The notes under the pieces: generated by a model
Databases searched by the model: none
What the model saw: the letters and a program-made list of their open reading frames with translations, nothing else
What the model was told of the DNA's origin: nothing
Assembly: GCF_028389875.1 (NCBI RefSeq)
Contig: NC_084671.1
Location: 2,873,501-2,937,500, forward strand
Source of the DNA: Rhea pennata
Taxonomy: Eukaryota; Chordata; Aves; Rheiformes; Rheidae
Direction of reading: 5' to 3'
DNA length: 64,000 bases
Shown here: in pieces, positions 27,001 through 35,664 of the stretch
Layout: every line of letters starts with the position of its first letter
How positions within the stretch are numbered: position 1 is the first letter of the stretch
Position numbers and translations under genes: made by a program

Positions 27001-30000
27001 ACTCAACTCCTGTGTTTTCTTTCCCAGTTTCACTTAATCCCAGAAAAAAAACCCAATCTTACATAGAGAGAAGATTCCTGACAATATAAAGACTCTGTCT
27101 GTCTGTGCTACTAGAGTCAAGTGGTATTATTTCTGGCTGTTTAGACGTGCTAAGTACGTACAAACAGGAATGGTCTTAAAAGCAGAGCCAGAAGGACTTC
27201 CATTCTCTTGCATGAAATGTGCTGTACAGCAGCAACGTACCACTTCTACAGGTAACCTCTGCATGACCTGTAAGATTATCTGCAGTACAGACTCACCACA
27301 ATAGACCTTCATTGTTCAACTTGGACTTCCACTAAATTAAATGCTGCGGCAGTCCGTGTTAGGAGTGGAGAGAGAAAAAGACAGGGCTTGTGGTGGTGTT
27401 TTTTCTTTATTTAAAAGCTGTTAGCCATTCTGGGAAAAATGAATTTCAAATGGTAGAAGTAACTGGTTTAAAATCTAAATTTAAAGAAGACAGCTTCTTT
27501 AAATGGACTATTTTTTTTCTCCCATCCCAGGAAGAGCTGTACTTGAAACGTGTGGCTGAATTGGATGACATCACTAATGAGAGAGACAACTTCAGACAGG
27601 CTTTTGAGGATCTTAGAAAACAAAGGCTAAATGAATTTATGGCCGGATTTAATGTAATAACAAATAAACTGAAAGAAAATTACCAGATGCTCACTTTGGG
27701 AGGAGATGCTGAACTAGAACTCGTGGACAGTCTGGATCCCTTCTCTGAGGGAATCATGTTTAGGTTTGTCAAAATATTTTGTATTATTGCTGTCATTCTT
27801 AATCATTGTATTTCTCTTTTTCTTCTTTTAAGCATCAGTTAACCAAGATAGTCCTATCTTTTGACCAGTATTGGCAAGATACAGGCAGAAGCTTCTCATT
27901 TTTTTGGCATGGGTTAATGAAGAGATTCATTTCTCTTGTTAAGACAAATAAATAACAGCAGTTAGAAAGCTTTAACTTTGAAGCAATTTCTCAGGTTTTC
28001 TTAATTCTCAGCATTGAAAAATCAAGTTATTACATTCTGCCTAGGGAATTGTGTCAATCATTTTGGTAACTAGAGAAAGTTCTATCTGTTGTAAGTGATC
28101 CTAATTTTTTATATTCATTACATATGAGTAGGATAGCACTCTTCAAAGATAATTAATTAGTAGTTCTTCAGTGTTATAGTTCCTACAGGGAATAGCTGAA
28201 TATTACAGTTGTTTGAGTTCAGATTTACTTTCACCATGAATGGAAATAATTTATAACTCTAAACTCTTTCAGTGTTCGGCCTCCAAAGAAAAGTTGGAAG
28301 AAGATATTTAACTTATCAGGAGGAGAGAAGACTCTTAGCTCCCTGGCTCTAGTTTTTGCTCTTCACCATTACAAGCCAACTCCACTTTATTTTATGGATG
28401 AGATAGATGCAGCTCTCGACTTCAAAAATGTATCTATTGTGGCATTTTACATATATGTAAGTATTTAATGGTAACTATTGTAGTCTAAATTTTCTAAGAT
28501 ATTTTCTCCTCTGCCAAAAGAGACAAAGTGGTAACAAATTGCAGCCAGAGTTTAGAATTTGGAATAATACAGTATTCTCAGAATGTAGCTTAATTTTCCT
28601 CCTCCTCCCCACACCCCTCCCAAAAAAAACCGACTAGCTTTGACTCTTTCCTGAAATGAGGCAACTAATAGAGGATTTACTAGTTTCTCTTTCTGAGCTA
28701 AATTAATCAGTTACAGTCAGTTGAGATAAGTAAGGCATTTAGGTACTAGGAACTTGTTCACGTATCTAAGCTCACCATTTCATTCAGACACACAGCCAAG
28801 GTTCCCTGACTTTACACTGCCATTTCAACATTCTGTTGCCACTGTATTTAAGTCAAGCAACCATTTATGCTGCTAATGTTCTGGTTGCTAATTTGAATTT
28901 AAAAGTTTTCAAAGTTATTCAAGGTATAACCCAAAATCAGCAGTTTTGGGAATGCCCTACAAGTGCCAAGATTATGATTAGCTATTTAACATTAGAGAAA
29001 CACTTCAAAGAAAACTATCTGCAACTATCATTTTAGACTTTGCTTCCACAATGTCTTTATTTTCACAAAGTTGGGTCCCACAGCCAAGATGTGGTTTGGT
29101 AGAGCAAAGAGTTTAATTTCAACTTCAGCGTAGACTAACACTTGCATTTGAAATTTAGTATAGTTTAGCTCTTAAGAAATGCAAAGTATAGCCTAGCACA
29201 TAGCCTTAGTCCCTATTTTGAAGTTAGTTGTACGTTAGGAGAAAAGATGGTAATTGATCTCAGCCAGTTTTGTTTACATGTTGCCTAAAGCATTTTGGCC
29301 TCATGAGACCATGCATAAAGATATAACAAATGCACAAATTGTGTGCTGCTTTTTATGTTTCCTCAAGTGATTACAGCTGCTCTGTTAAATACCAAGACAC
29401 ACGGGCAGCCTTCAGATTGCTCAGGACTGCATACGTGTTACACGGGTTGCTCCAGCACCATTACAGCTCGGACAAGCTATCGGCTTGTCGCATCAATAGC
29501 TGTAGCTCCTGAAGCAGCTATGCAGACGCTGGGAACAAAGAAGAGAGCCGGAAGAGCTGTCCATTTTCATTGTTCCCCTTGATCAGTGGTCCTGAGAGGC
29601 CAGTGGGGTTCAGAACATCTGTAAACTTAAACTGTTATTGCCAGATTCTTAGTGTTGTTTGTTCTGTTTTTAAAGCATGACTGAAGCTAGAGGTTTTGTT
29701 ACCATTCTGCCACAGGGTCACAGAACTAGCATTTTTCAAGGCTTGTCCTTTTTAACAAAGGACTTCCTTTCCCCTCCTCTCAGGCCATGGAAATAGGTTT
29801 GGTTTCCTTTTCCTCCATAAAGTAAGCCTTGTTAAAATAATTCTGGTAACTTAAACATAGAGATCGTACAAGAACATAGCTTTTTGAAATACTGAACTAA
29901 TACAAGTAACTTTTGTTTCAGGAGCAAACAAAAAATGCTCAATTCATCATCATCTCATTGCGAAACAACATGTTTGAGATTGCGGACAGATTAATTGGAA

Positions 30001-30110
30001 TTTATAAGACACACAATACAACAAAAAGTGTGGCAACAAACCCCAAAGTTATTGCATCTAAAGGACTAGCTGAACTTGGTGCTGTTGGGTATAGTATAGC
30101 TCAAAAATAG
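8900..30110 (+). CDS. SMC4: SMC4, condensin subunit (partial gene, 19 exons)
   Basis: Structural maintenance of chromosomes protein 4, the core ATPase that pairs with SMC2 in condensin I and II and drives mitotic chromosome compaction in the nucleus and on chromosomes. The 19 exons join without a frame break to 1071 residues and a TAG stop. Full-length vertebrate SMC4 is about 1290 residues, so about 215 N-terminal residues, including Walker A, lie upstream of the window. In order, the fragment contains the end of the N-terminal ATPase lobe (GEVEQIAMMKPKGQTEHDEG), a long coiled coil (residues about 50-385), the hinge (about 385-545, with YGRLGDLGAIDEKYDVAIS and the conserved MTGGGG), and the returning coiled coil (about 547-870). 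The C-terminal ATPase lobe follows, with LSGGEKTLSSLAL (ABC signature) and PLYFMDEIDAALD (Walker B and D-loop). The product is recognised beyond doubt. It is convergent with TRIM59. Confidence 0.98.
10606..10733 (+). CDS. SMC4: SMC4 exon 2 of 19 in window
   Basis: Acceptor TTTTGTCCAG, donor GTAAGTAC; 128 nt, leaving a split ATC codon. It encodes LNRVKMVEKEKDALEGDRNK and the start of the coiled coil up to NHICQYY. Window residues 56-98. Confidence 0.97.
11254..11394 (+). CDS. SMC4: SMC4 exon 3 of 19 in window
   Basis: Acceptor TTTGTCTAG, donor GTAAGTAC; 141 nt, split codons at both ends (ATC in, AGA out). It encodes coiled coil YDLQKRINEMEMQKEKIHEE and onwards to KALKELE. Window residues about 98-145. 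Confidence 0.97.
12472..12622 (+). CDS. SMC4: SMC4 exon 4 of 19 in window
   Basis: Acceptor CCCCTTCAG, donor GTAGTG (a weaker +4/+5 donor than its neighbours); 151 nt. It encodes coiled coil KLNKITKFVEENKEKFTQLD and then a Lys-rich stretch ending LQKDKEK. Window residues 145-195. Confidence 0.96.
13901..14065 (+). CDS. SMC4: SMC4 exon 5 of 19 in window
   Basis: Acceptor CTTGTGTAG, donor GTTTGA (non-consensus at +3); 165 nt, phase 0. It encodes VEELKSVPSNSEKTISETTS, a less conserved break in the coil, then LEKEKEKEEQKLKHVMDSLK. Window residues 196-250. Confidence 0.96.
14914..15147 (+). CDS. SMC4: SMC4 exon 6 of 19 in window
   Basis: Acceptor CATTTTTGCAG, donor GTGAGACC; 234 nt, phase 0. It encodes GKEKALMEFSKTVNEARSKM and the conserved AQSELDIYLSRHNTALSQL, then ETLKERKVTIKDIDTKLPQA. 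Window residues 251-328. Confidence 0.97.
15858..16043 (+). CDS. SMC4: SMC4 exon 7 of 19 in window
   Basis: Acceptor CCCCTGTTAG, donor GTAAAT; 186 nt, phase 0. It encodes the end of the descending coil (KENELEKLGKEES, VEEAKSSLALNRSRGKVLEA) and enters the hinge with GKIHGIYGRL. Window residues 329-390. Confidence 0.97.
17617..17778 (+). CDS. SMC4: SMC4 exon 8 of 19 in window (hinge)
   Basis: Acceptor CAACTTTTAG, donor GTAAGTAC; 162 nt, phase 0. It encodes hinge residues GDLGAIDEKYDVAISSSCGA, then LDYIVVDTIDTAQECVNFLK and IGVATFIALDK. Window residues 391-444. The hinge is the dimerisation site with SMC2. Confidence 0.98.
18303..18528 (+). CDS. SMC4: SMC4 exon 9 of 19 in window (hinge)
   Basis: Acceptor TTCTGATGTAG, donor GTATTT; 226 nt, ends with one base of a split Gly codon. 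It encodes MAIWEKNMKKIPTPENIPRL, then FDLVKVKDEKIHPAFYFALR and WRVVTLQGQIIEQSG. Window residues 445-520. The exon happens to begin with ATG, but it is internal. Confidence 0.98.
18622..18701 (+). CDS. SMC4: SMC4 exon 10 of 19 in window (hinge end)
   Basis: Acceptor CTACTTCAG, donor GTTAGTG; 80 nt, the shortest SMC4 exon here. It encodes the conserved glycine-rich hinge motif TMTGGGGKIMKGRMGSSVIL and DVSEEE. Window residues 520-546. Confidence 0.97.
20031..20165 (+). mobile_element. tRNA-Ile-derived SINE with CR1 3' tail
   Basis: The first ~80 bases resemble a tRNA-Ile gene: A box TAGCTCAGGTGG (20042-20053), CCAAGGTC, then B box GGTTCAATCC (20088-20097) followed by CCGTGTGGGCTA. The anticodon stem and loop region is rearranged and the acceptor stem does not close, so it is not a working tRNA. 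Bases from about 20115 on (GGTTGGACTAGATGATCTCC, then AGTCCCTTCCAACC) copy the CR1 3' tail and end near ACCATTCTT. This is the architecture of avian tRNA-CR1 SINEs such as TguSINE1 of songbirds. A possible short target duplication GCATA lies at 20026-20030 and just after the element. It sits in an SMC4 intron, in sense. Confidence 0.88.
20585..20737 (+). CDS. SMC4: SMC4 exon 11 of 19 in window
   Basis: Acceptor TTTGTGTAG, donor GTAAAC; 153 nt, phase 0. It encodes the start of the returning coil, VSRMESQLQKDSKRAIHYEE to MRNTLEKYTASIQ. Window residues 547-597. Confidence 0.97.
20888..21014 (+). CDS. SMC4: SMC4 exon 12 of 19 in window
   Basis: Acceptor ATCTTCTGTAG, donor GTAAGTAT; 127 nt by reading frame, ending with one base of a split Asp codon. 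The start is uncertain by one base in my reading, but 127 nt is what keeps the whole gene in frame. It encodes SLSEQEIHLKIQVKEFEANV, then IAAAPDKIKQKELEKIL. Window residues 598-640. Confidence 0.93.
21582..21641. repeat. A/C-rich low-complexity tract
   Basis: Runs of AAAC, CAAA and ACCAAAAACC in the intron between SMC4 exons 12 and 13. No coding or structural role is apparent. Confidence 0.8.
22346..22535 (+). CDS. SMC4: SMC4 exon 13 of 19 in window
   Basis: Acceptor TTTATCAACAG, donor GTATAG; 190 nt, split codons at both ends. It encodes DYDCVAEKAGKVESEVKRLH and HKLKAQQDKLDKINKEIDEC. Window residues 640-703. Confidence 0.97.
23480..23624 (+). CDS. SMC4: SMC4 exon 14 of 19 in window
   Basis: Acceptor TCTATTCAG, donor GTAAGTAT; 145 nt. 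It encodes NLKKSEESVLRTEKEIGDNE and coiled coil to MNDCKQAE. Window residues 703-751. Confidence 0.96.
23988..24018. repeat. A-rich tract
   Basis: Poly(A) broken by single G residues, in the intron between SMC4 exons 14 and 15. It may be the eroded tail of an old retroposed fragment, but no body is recognisable upstream. Confidence 0.75.
24735..24908 (+). CDS. SMC4: SMC4 exon 15 of 19 in window
   Basis: Acceptor TCTGTTTAG, donor GTAAGAAA; 174 nt, phase 0. It encodes EALPAVQEEHRSLLQEMKAI, then IEQIDGHISAHQSKIKYWQK. Window residues 752-809. Confidence 0.97.
25809..25991 (+). CDS. SMC4: SMC4 exon 16 of 19 in window
   Basis: Acceptor AATTTTAG, donor GTAAGCTT; 183 nt, phase 0. It encodes ISKLSLHSIEDKPPEELPVL, then LLEAQCHEMKPNLGAIAEYK. 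Window residues 810-870, the end of the returning coil. Confidence 0.97.
27531..27763 (+). CDS. SMC4: SMC4 exon 17 of 19 in window
   Basis: Acceptor TCCCATCCCAG, donor GTTTGTC; 233 nt, split Ser codon at its end. It encodes EELYLKRVAELDDITNERDN, then NEFMAGFNVITNKLKENYQM and the strongly conserved LTLGGDAELELVDSLDPFSE. This enters the C-terminal ATPase lobe. Window residues 871-948. Confidence 0.98.
28273..28456 (+). CDS. SMC4: SMC4 exon 18 of 19 in window (ABC signature, Walker B)
   Basis: Acceptor CTCTTTCAG, donor GTAAGTAT; 184 nt. It encodes VRPPKKSWKKIFNLSGGEKT, which carries the ABC signature LSGGE, and the Walker B/D-loop PLYFMDEIDAALDFKNVS with the catalytic glutamate intact. Window residues 948-1009. 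Confidence 0.98.
29922..30110 (+). CDS. SMC4: SMC4 exon 19 of 19 in window (C-terminus)
   Basis: Acceptor TTTTGTTTCAG; 189 nt including the TAG stop at 30108-30110. It encodes EQTKNAQFIIISLRNNMFEI, then ADRLIGIYKTHNTTKSVATN and KVIASKGL. After SKGL the protein continues AELGAVGYSIAQK. From memory, the mammalian protein stops almost directly after SKGL, so this end looks about a dozen residues longer. Confidence 0.97.
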   Translation, partial: EQTKNAQFIIISLRNNMFEIADRLIGIYKTHNTTKSVATNPKVIASKGLAELGAVGYSIAQK

Positions 30111-30244
30111 AAGAGGAATGAAAACTTTCTCCGATGTATATTTACATTCTTATTGCTGCTGTTTACCCCTTTTTTCTAATATATTTTTGTTTTGAGATTG
30201 AGTTCTGTGAGACTTCTCTCTGAGCTTGTTAAAACCAGTCTCTG

Positions 30245-30250
30245 AATAAA
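30245..30250 (+). terminator. SMC4: SMC4 poly(A) signal AATAAA
   Basis: Canonical AATAAA 135 bases after the SMC4 stop codon. It gives a short 3'UTR (about 150 nt). It is the first such hexamer downstream of the stop, and a T/G-poor flank leaves the exact cleavage site open. Confidence 0.75.
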
Positions 30251-31669
30251 ATCCATTATAGAATCTCTATAGACCTTAATTAAATGAACTGATTAAAAAG
30301 GAGCTATTTTTCAAGTGATGTATCTACCTGCATTTTAGTATTCCATTGCTAGGCTTTATGCCAATATTTGGGTTCTGCATGTAGTTCTAATTTTTTCCTC
30401 TGTATATATTAAGTAAGTAAGCAAGCAAATTGTTTTTAAATGCTATCGGAGTGTCATTATTCAAGTATCAAAACACTTCAGAGTTCCAGAAAGTGAAGCT
30501 GGCATACAAAATAATTTAGATTTGATGTTACGAGGATGCAAAACTGGAAAGTACTTGGCTCTTGTCATAGGTAATGTTTTATGATATGATAATCAAAACA
30601 GGTATTTGTAGCCATTTTGTAGTGAACTGACTCTGCTTCAAAAGCTCTTCTCTGTGGTTATCTTCCTACCCTTTCTCTTCCTGTGGTTTGATAGAGAATA
30701 TTGCTTTATCTTTTCCTAGACCCAGCAAGCTGCACTCTCACACTGCCATGCTGCACACTTGCAGCTTATTATTTCCCCCGTAACTATCACCTGCTAACTT
30801 TTACCAGCATTTCCTTAAGGGCTAAATTGTTGTCATGGAAGAATATGTAAAGCTAGTCCTTACTCCTGTTGCATACTTAGCTCGTCAGTTCTCCCATTCC
30901 CTATCAACACCTCAATCTGCATGTTTTGAATTCAGACTTTTTTATACTTCACTAACTGGAATTTGTGTCTATTACTCCAGAGTTCATACCAGCATCTTGT
31001 GTTCTCCCATTGCATAGCTAGAAGTCTCTCTTGTATCTTCAAATGGCATTTTCAATAGCTGTATCACATTGATATCTCAGCTGACAGGAAAAGCATTTAT
31101 CTTACTTGATATTTCATTTCACTTCTGTTATGCCTCAGGAGTTACCCGACTATTTCTCACAGAAGTCAGATCTTTCTCTATTAATGTTTGTTATGCTTCC
31201 AAGAAAAAAAAAATCATTTAATGATGTTTTTTTGTAAGAGGACAAGGACAGCAAAGAACATGCGATTCCAAGAACAGCAGCATCTGTACTCCCCACATCA
31301 TACCTTCACTTACCTGAAATCCAAGACATGATCAGCAACAGAGAGCTGGTTTGGAAAAAGAAATGGGGGGGGGATACTGTAAATAATTTGTTATAAAGTG
31401 AGGGGGGAGAAGTTGAAATGTGCTTTTAATGTAACATTAAAACATCAAGATTACATTAAACAAGTGCAAATGAATAGACATAAAATGGAGCTGTAGGTAT
31501 ATGATCTAAATTACTACTCCTCAGTGTCAGTCAAACAGAAAAGCATAACATTAAAAAAGACAAAAAAAACAAAGAATTTCTCTGCCACAGTGTAAGTTAA
31601 GTCTCAAGTGCTGTGTATGGTTTTAGTCTTCCCATATTAAAATGAAACTATAAAAATCTTGAAGTACAG

Positions 31670-31839
31670 GTTCAGAATAAATTTATGGGCGAGATTAGCC
31701 AAGAACAAAAAGGTACAATACAAGAAGCAGCTCTTCTAAAGAGCATTGAAGGAATAATTAATAAACCAGGTAAAGAACCAGAGGAGAAAGTTGCTGATCA
31801 AGTTGTAGACAAACATGGTCACTGGGAAGTGGATGACAG
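31670..31839 (+). other. Candidate unassigned coding exon
   Basis: I do not recognise this product. A good acceptor (GAAGTACAG at the 3' end of the preceding sequence) and a good donor (GACAG|GTAAGG) bound 170 nt, and one frame is open throughout. That frame reads VQNKFMGEISQEQKGTIQEA, then ALLKSIEGIINKPGKEPEEK and VADQVVDKHGHWEVDD. The frame opens after a stop at 31643-31645, and a TAA follows the donor at 31841-31843, so the open frame closely fits the splice interval. The composition (Glu, Lys, Gln, no low complexity) looks coding. It lies 1.4 kb past the SMC4 poly(A) signal, antisense to a possible extended TRIM59 3'UTR. It could be an alternative SMC4 terminal exon, an exon of an undescribed plus-strand gene, or chance. 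Confidence 0.35.
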
Positions 31840-32116
31840 GTAAGGAAAATAAGCTATTTCTGAGCTTTGACTGAAGAGCAAGAGAAACCTATGACAGGAC
31901 ACTATAATTGTTAACAGCAGGAGGTGGTGAATAGGGAACAACTGTTGATTATTTTCATCTGCAAAAAGAGCTTGAAAAAGTGATCTCCAATAACGCTAAG
32001 TGGTCAGAGGCCACCTTTGTACCTCCTCTGTCCTCACCGCTGGTCACCTGGCAGGGAAAGTGTTTGCAAGTCCAAGTGATAAACTGGAAGTTTAAGTCTC
32101 CTCCTCCTCCATGGCA

Positions 32117-32132
32117 GGGGGGGGGGGGGGGG
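32117..32132. repeat. 16-base G homopolymer
   Basis: Uninterrupted G run preceded by a CTCCTCCTCC pyrimidine tract. Such runs are often misassembled. A single run of this kind could form an intermolecular but not a simple intramolecular quadruplex. Confidence 0.85.
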
Positions 32133-33995
32133 TCAGTATTTCAGCTCTACTTAGGATTAAAGGAAGAGTTCTGTACAGTAGGAAATCAAGGTGTATTAGT
32201 CAAGCCTAATGTAAGAATACATTTTATTTGTATGCAAATTTATTAAAATATATAGTACATTGATAAGTACAAATACTAAATGTTTTAATCAGTGGTAAAG
32301 GTATTTTATAAATTCATACTGTCTGGAAAAATAAAACTGCACTATAAACAACATGCAAGATTTTAATTGTTATGAAAAATAACAAACGATGGGAAGATAG
32401 GTCAAAAAAGAAGCCTCATTTGGTAGTTGCTTTACACTTAGCACCAGGTTTCAGGACTGACTTACATGCCAAACAGCAGTATAGCAGGGCCTTAAAAAAA
32501 AGAAAATCCTAGAGAGCCAAATTCCAAAATCTTACTGGGAAATTAATAAGAGCAGTTGAAAGTCCCAGGATATACCTAAATACTATTTCAAAACCCAACC
32601 TCTGCAATTAATGGGATTTGCCTTTGTAACTAACAGAGATTATAGGAAACTTCAGTACAGGTTACAGAAACGGTTCCTAATAAACAGGCAAAGCCCACTC
32701 TTCTCAAGCATTGCTTGTTCATACATTTCATTCCAACAGAAATAATAAAAATCACCAAGCTGCACAGAATAGTGGTAGACAGTATTTGTTTGGCTAGGCT
32801 TAATTAACACTTTATTAGTATCTAGATGCCAATATTCTTGGAATCTTTATTTAGGCTTAAATTGGTATCTCACATAATCAAACCCAAGGATTAACCTTGT
32901 GCTCAGCTCTCACTTTAGTCAAGAGCAGCAACTAGTATCTTGCAGGACCCTCATCAGCGTCTGCAAGTAGGAAGGAGCATGTTTTGTTTCCAAAGGGCTT
33001 CTTAAATGTCAAGCAGCTACAGGCTAGCCTCAGAATTCAATCTCTATTTGAACAACTTTTATTATTTAAAAATATACAACAGCCAAGGAATGTTGCTATA
33101 CCAGAATATACATCTTTTCACTTTGAACAAATCACGTACAATTAGACATGGTAAATACTCATTTTTGGTTTTTATAGTCATTAGTGAATTAATTGGAAGC
33201 TCATTTGTGTTATGATATTCTAATTGCAACGCTTAAAGGATATTCCAGTACATAATGTAATCAGCTTATTAATAACTGAAGGTCAAAAATTACTTTCATC
33301 GGGATTTTTGCTATTGAACACAGTTCAGACTGGAGTATTTCATCAAAAGAAAACAACTGCATTAATAAATGTTTGATTATAGAATAAAATGCCATCATTT
33401 TTGTTCTATATCAAGGTAACAATCTCCATTTTTTGTGATGAAAAGCTGAAAATAAATTACATTCACTTTCAAGTTACTTTATGGGTTCTTAACAACATTT
33501 GACATCCTTATACCACTAATTTCAATGAGACTTTTGCCATTTATTACAATACATATCTATTTTCACTACATATTAAATGATATAGCAAAAAGTCAGGGTT
33601 CATTTTAGTAAGCAGCAGGAACTTCCCGCTAGACTAAATAATACATAATTTGTACACACTTGAATCTAAAAATTGTATTCAGTTATTTACCAGAAGCATC
33701 ATAGACACTGATCTGAAAATTTGTGGTAACTACTTGAAAGACGCCAAACTATTAGACACAGATATTTTTTAAAAAGATGAAACTGTATCATCCACTAGGA
33801 AACAGGAATCAACAAAATGAAACCCAGGTCAACTAGTACATGATTAAAAGATCACAGATGTAGCAATTAAAATACACTTAGAGAGAGGTCAGTAGAATAA
33901 AAAATAAGCTTTATGTACATCAGAAGTAGGGACTGACTTATTCTTCTCAGACTAGCCTGTTTTGGGTTTGAGGATTTTTTTTCTTTTACAGTGCT

Positions 33996-34001
33996 TTTAT
34001 T
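33996..34001 (-). terminator. TRIM59: Candidate TRIM59 poly(A) signal
   Basis: TTTATT on the plus strand (AATAAA on the minus strand), the first canonical hexamer below the TRIM59 stop, giving a 3'UTR of about 440 nt. Further signals down to 32222 could make longer forms. Choice between them cannot be made from sequence alone. Confidence 0.45.
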
Positions 34002-34437
34002 ACAAAACTACTTAAACTATGTTACCAAAGGGGGAAGAAAGGATAGTAAATGAAAAGGATAATATAAAAGAAGAGTTTTAACAAACCCTTCTAGGTTATA
34101 ATTTGTAAGTTGCTTATAGCTTTCTTACAGACATTATTTCTGACTGGCTTCCAGTTTAAACAAATAGAAAACCAACTATTTGTTATTTACCAACCTATCA
34201 TATCGGAACAAGCAGAAGAGTGAGCCTCTTCATTGTAAATCTTCTCATTCAACTGAGAATTAAATTTCCTAGGTGTTCTACCTAGATGCAAGGAAAATAT
34301 AAACAAAACAGAAAAAGGAGGGCGATGAAGAAAGAAAAATGTGTAGTTTTAATAAGCAACCCAGCTTTTAAGCAGAAACTTAAGGAGGATATCATAGGGA
34401 TTCCTATACTAACTTTTAAACCAATTATTTGCATTAT

Positions 34438-35661
34438 TCAAAAATAAGCAATTCTACCCCAAAATTCCATCAGTAAATTGAACACATGGCACAGTGCATC
34501 CACTACAGTCTGCAAATGGGTGCAGGTATCTTCATAAACAAATAGTAGGAATTCTGAAATATAAGTAGCAGTAATTTCATTTACAACTGATGATATCTGT
34601 TTGTGGAATGAAAGCAGAGTTATCACTATTATTATAAGAAGTAGCATGACTGTTAGAGGATTTACAGCCTGAAAGGATTCTTTAGATTTTCCTCTTTCCT
34701 TTTCGCTGCTTTTGCAGCATAACTTCCTTTTCGGAATCAGTTTTATTTTTGGAGTAAGGATCTTGTTGATCTGACCAATTTCAGTTTTAGACCACACATC
34801 CTTCAACAGGTGCCCTACCCTTGGATAAATCTCAACAGGTTTAACATCTGGTAGCTGCTTTTGTTTCACAGCTTTTATACGTTGTTGCATATCATCAACC
34901 TTCTCAAGAAAAATAAGTGGGGATTCTTCTTTTTGAATAGATGTGTTCAGTGACATTAATTCAAGCTGTTCTTCCCTTATTTGTTTCAACTTTTCAATTA
35001 GAGGCTCATATTCTTCCAAAATGTGTTTGTTAACTTCATCCAGTGCAGTCAGCAATGCTTGTTTTTTATGCTCCAATGTATCATTAAGTTTCTTAAAATA
35101 CTGTAGTACTACTTTTTTATCATCTTGAACAACGTTTTCACACTGGGATTTCTGTTCTTTCAACTTTTCAATAAGCAAACATACATCAGTCCAGTGTTTA
35201 TCTGTCAGCTGCTCAAGAATTTTTCCAGAACTCTGTTTTTCTTTTACGTAGGCACTTTGTAGGTCATCTATTGGATGGCCATTATGTTTTCCTATCGTAA
35301 GACAGTGACCACACACTAATTTTCTATCCAAAAGACAGTAAACATTCAGTGGTTGTCTGTAGTGTTCACTACAGGTTGCAACATCAGGCTGATCCTCCTG
35401 TCGGTATTTTTCAATAATAGCTTTTAATGCAAAGTTGATAGGCAACGACTCAGTACCAGATGCAGGAATTTCAACAATACTTCTACAGTTAGGACACTTG
35501 AGCGGAACTCTCAGTGGTCTCCAAATGGAAAAGTTGCTTGACAGCTGAATAACACCTTCCAGACAATTTCTACAAAATGTATGGGAACACGGTAGAACAC
35601 GTGGATCTTCAAATATACTATAGCAAATGGAACATGTTAATTCTTCCTCAAAGTGATGCAT
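34438..35661 (-). CDS. TRIM59: TRIM59, membrane-anchored RING/B-box E3 ligase
   Basis: Complete 407-residue protein in one exon, as in mammals (about 403 residues). The N-terminal RING finger has C10, C13, C25, H27, C30, C33, C56 and C59 all present. The B-box 2 has C97, H100, C109, D112, C117, C120, H126 and H129. A coiled coil follows (about 140-285), then a basic patch (KLIPKRKLCCKSSEKERGK) and a single membrane segment near 334-352 (LTVMLLLIIIVITLLSF). There is no SPRY domain, which is typical of TRIM59. The family acts as a ubiquitin ligase at endoplasmic reticulum and other membranes, in innate signalling and proliferation. The ATG lies three bases after the acceptor TTCCTTTTGTAG, so the 5'UTR comes from an upstream exon. 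It is convergent with SMC4. Confidence 0.98.
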   Translation of the reverse strand: MHHFEEELTCSICYSIFEDPRVLPCSHTFCRNCLEGVIQLSSNFSIWRPLRVPLKCPNCRSIVEIPASGTESLPINFALKAIIEKYRQEDQPDVATCSEHYRQPLNVYCLLDRKLVCGHCLTIGKHNGHPIDDLQSAYVKEKQSSGKILEQLTDKHWTDVCLLIEKLKEQKSQCENVVQDDKKVVLQYFKKLNDTLEHKKQALLTALDEVNKHILEEYEPLIEKLKQIREEQLELMSLNTSIQKEESPLIFLEKVDDMQQRIKAVKQKQLPDVKPVEIYPRVGHLLKDVWSKTEIGQINKILTPKIKLIPKRKLCCKSSEKERGKSKESFQAVNPLTVMLLLIIIVITLLSFHKQISSVVNEITATYISEFLLFVYEDTCTHLQTVVDALCHVFNLLMEFWGRIAYF

Positions 35662-35664
35662 GTC
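35662..35664 (-). other. TRIM59: TRIM59 splice acceptor and 5'UTR edge
   Basis: On the minus strand the coding exon starts GAC directly before the ATG, preceded by the pyrimidine-rich acceptor TTTCCTTTTGTAG. Only three untranslated bases lie in this exon. This supports a separate untranslated first exon. Confidence 0.8.

Larger units (their letters stand above)
30270..33990. other. Intergenic stretch between convergent SMC4 and TRIM59
   Basis: AT-rich. It holds a candidate unassigned plus-strand exon (31670-31839), a 16-base G run (32117-32132) and several minus-strand AATAAA signals (TTTATT on the plus strand near 33540, 32845 and 32222) that could extend the TRIM59 3'UTR. No other gene is recognised. 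Confidence 0.6.

Noticed and set aside
1..30110. miR-15b/miR-16-2 hairpins in SMC4 introns of this window
   Set aside because: Looked for TAGCAGCAC and its complement across the SMC4 introns by eye and found no match with the right continuation.
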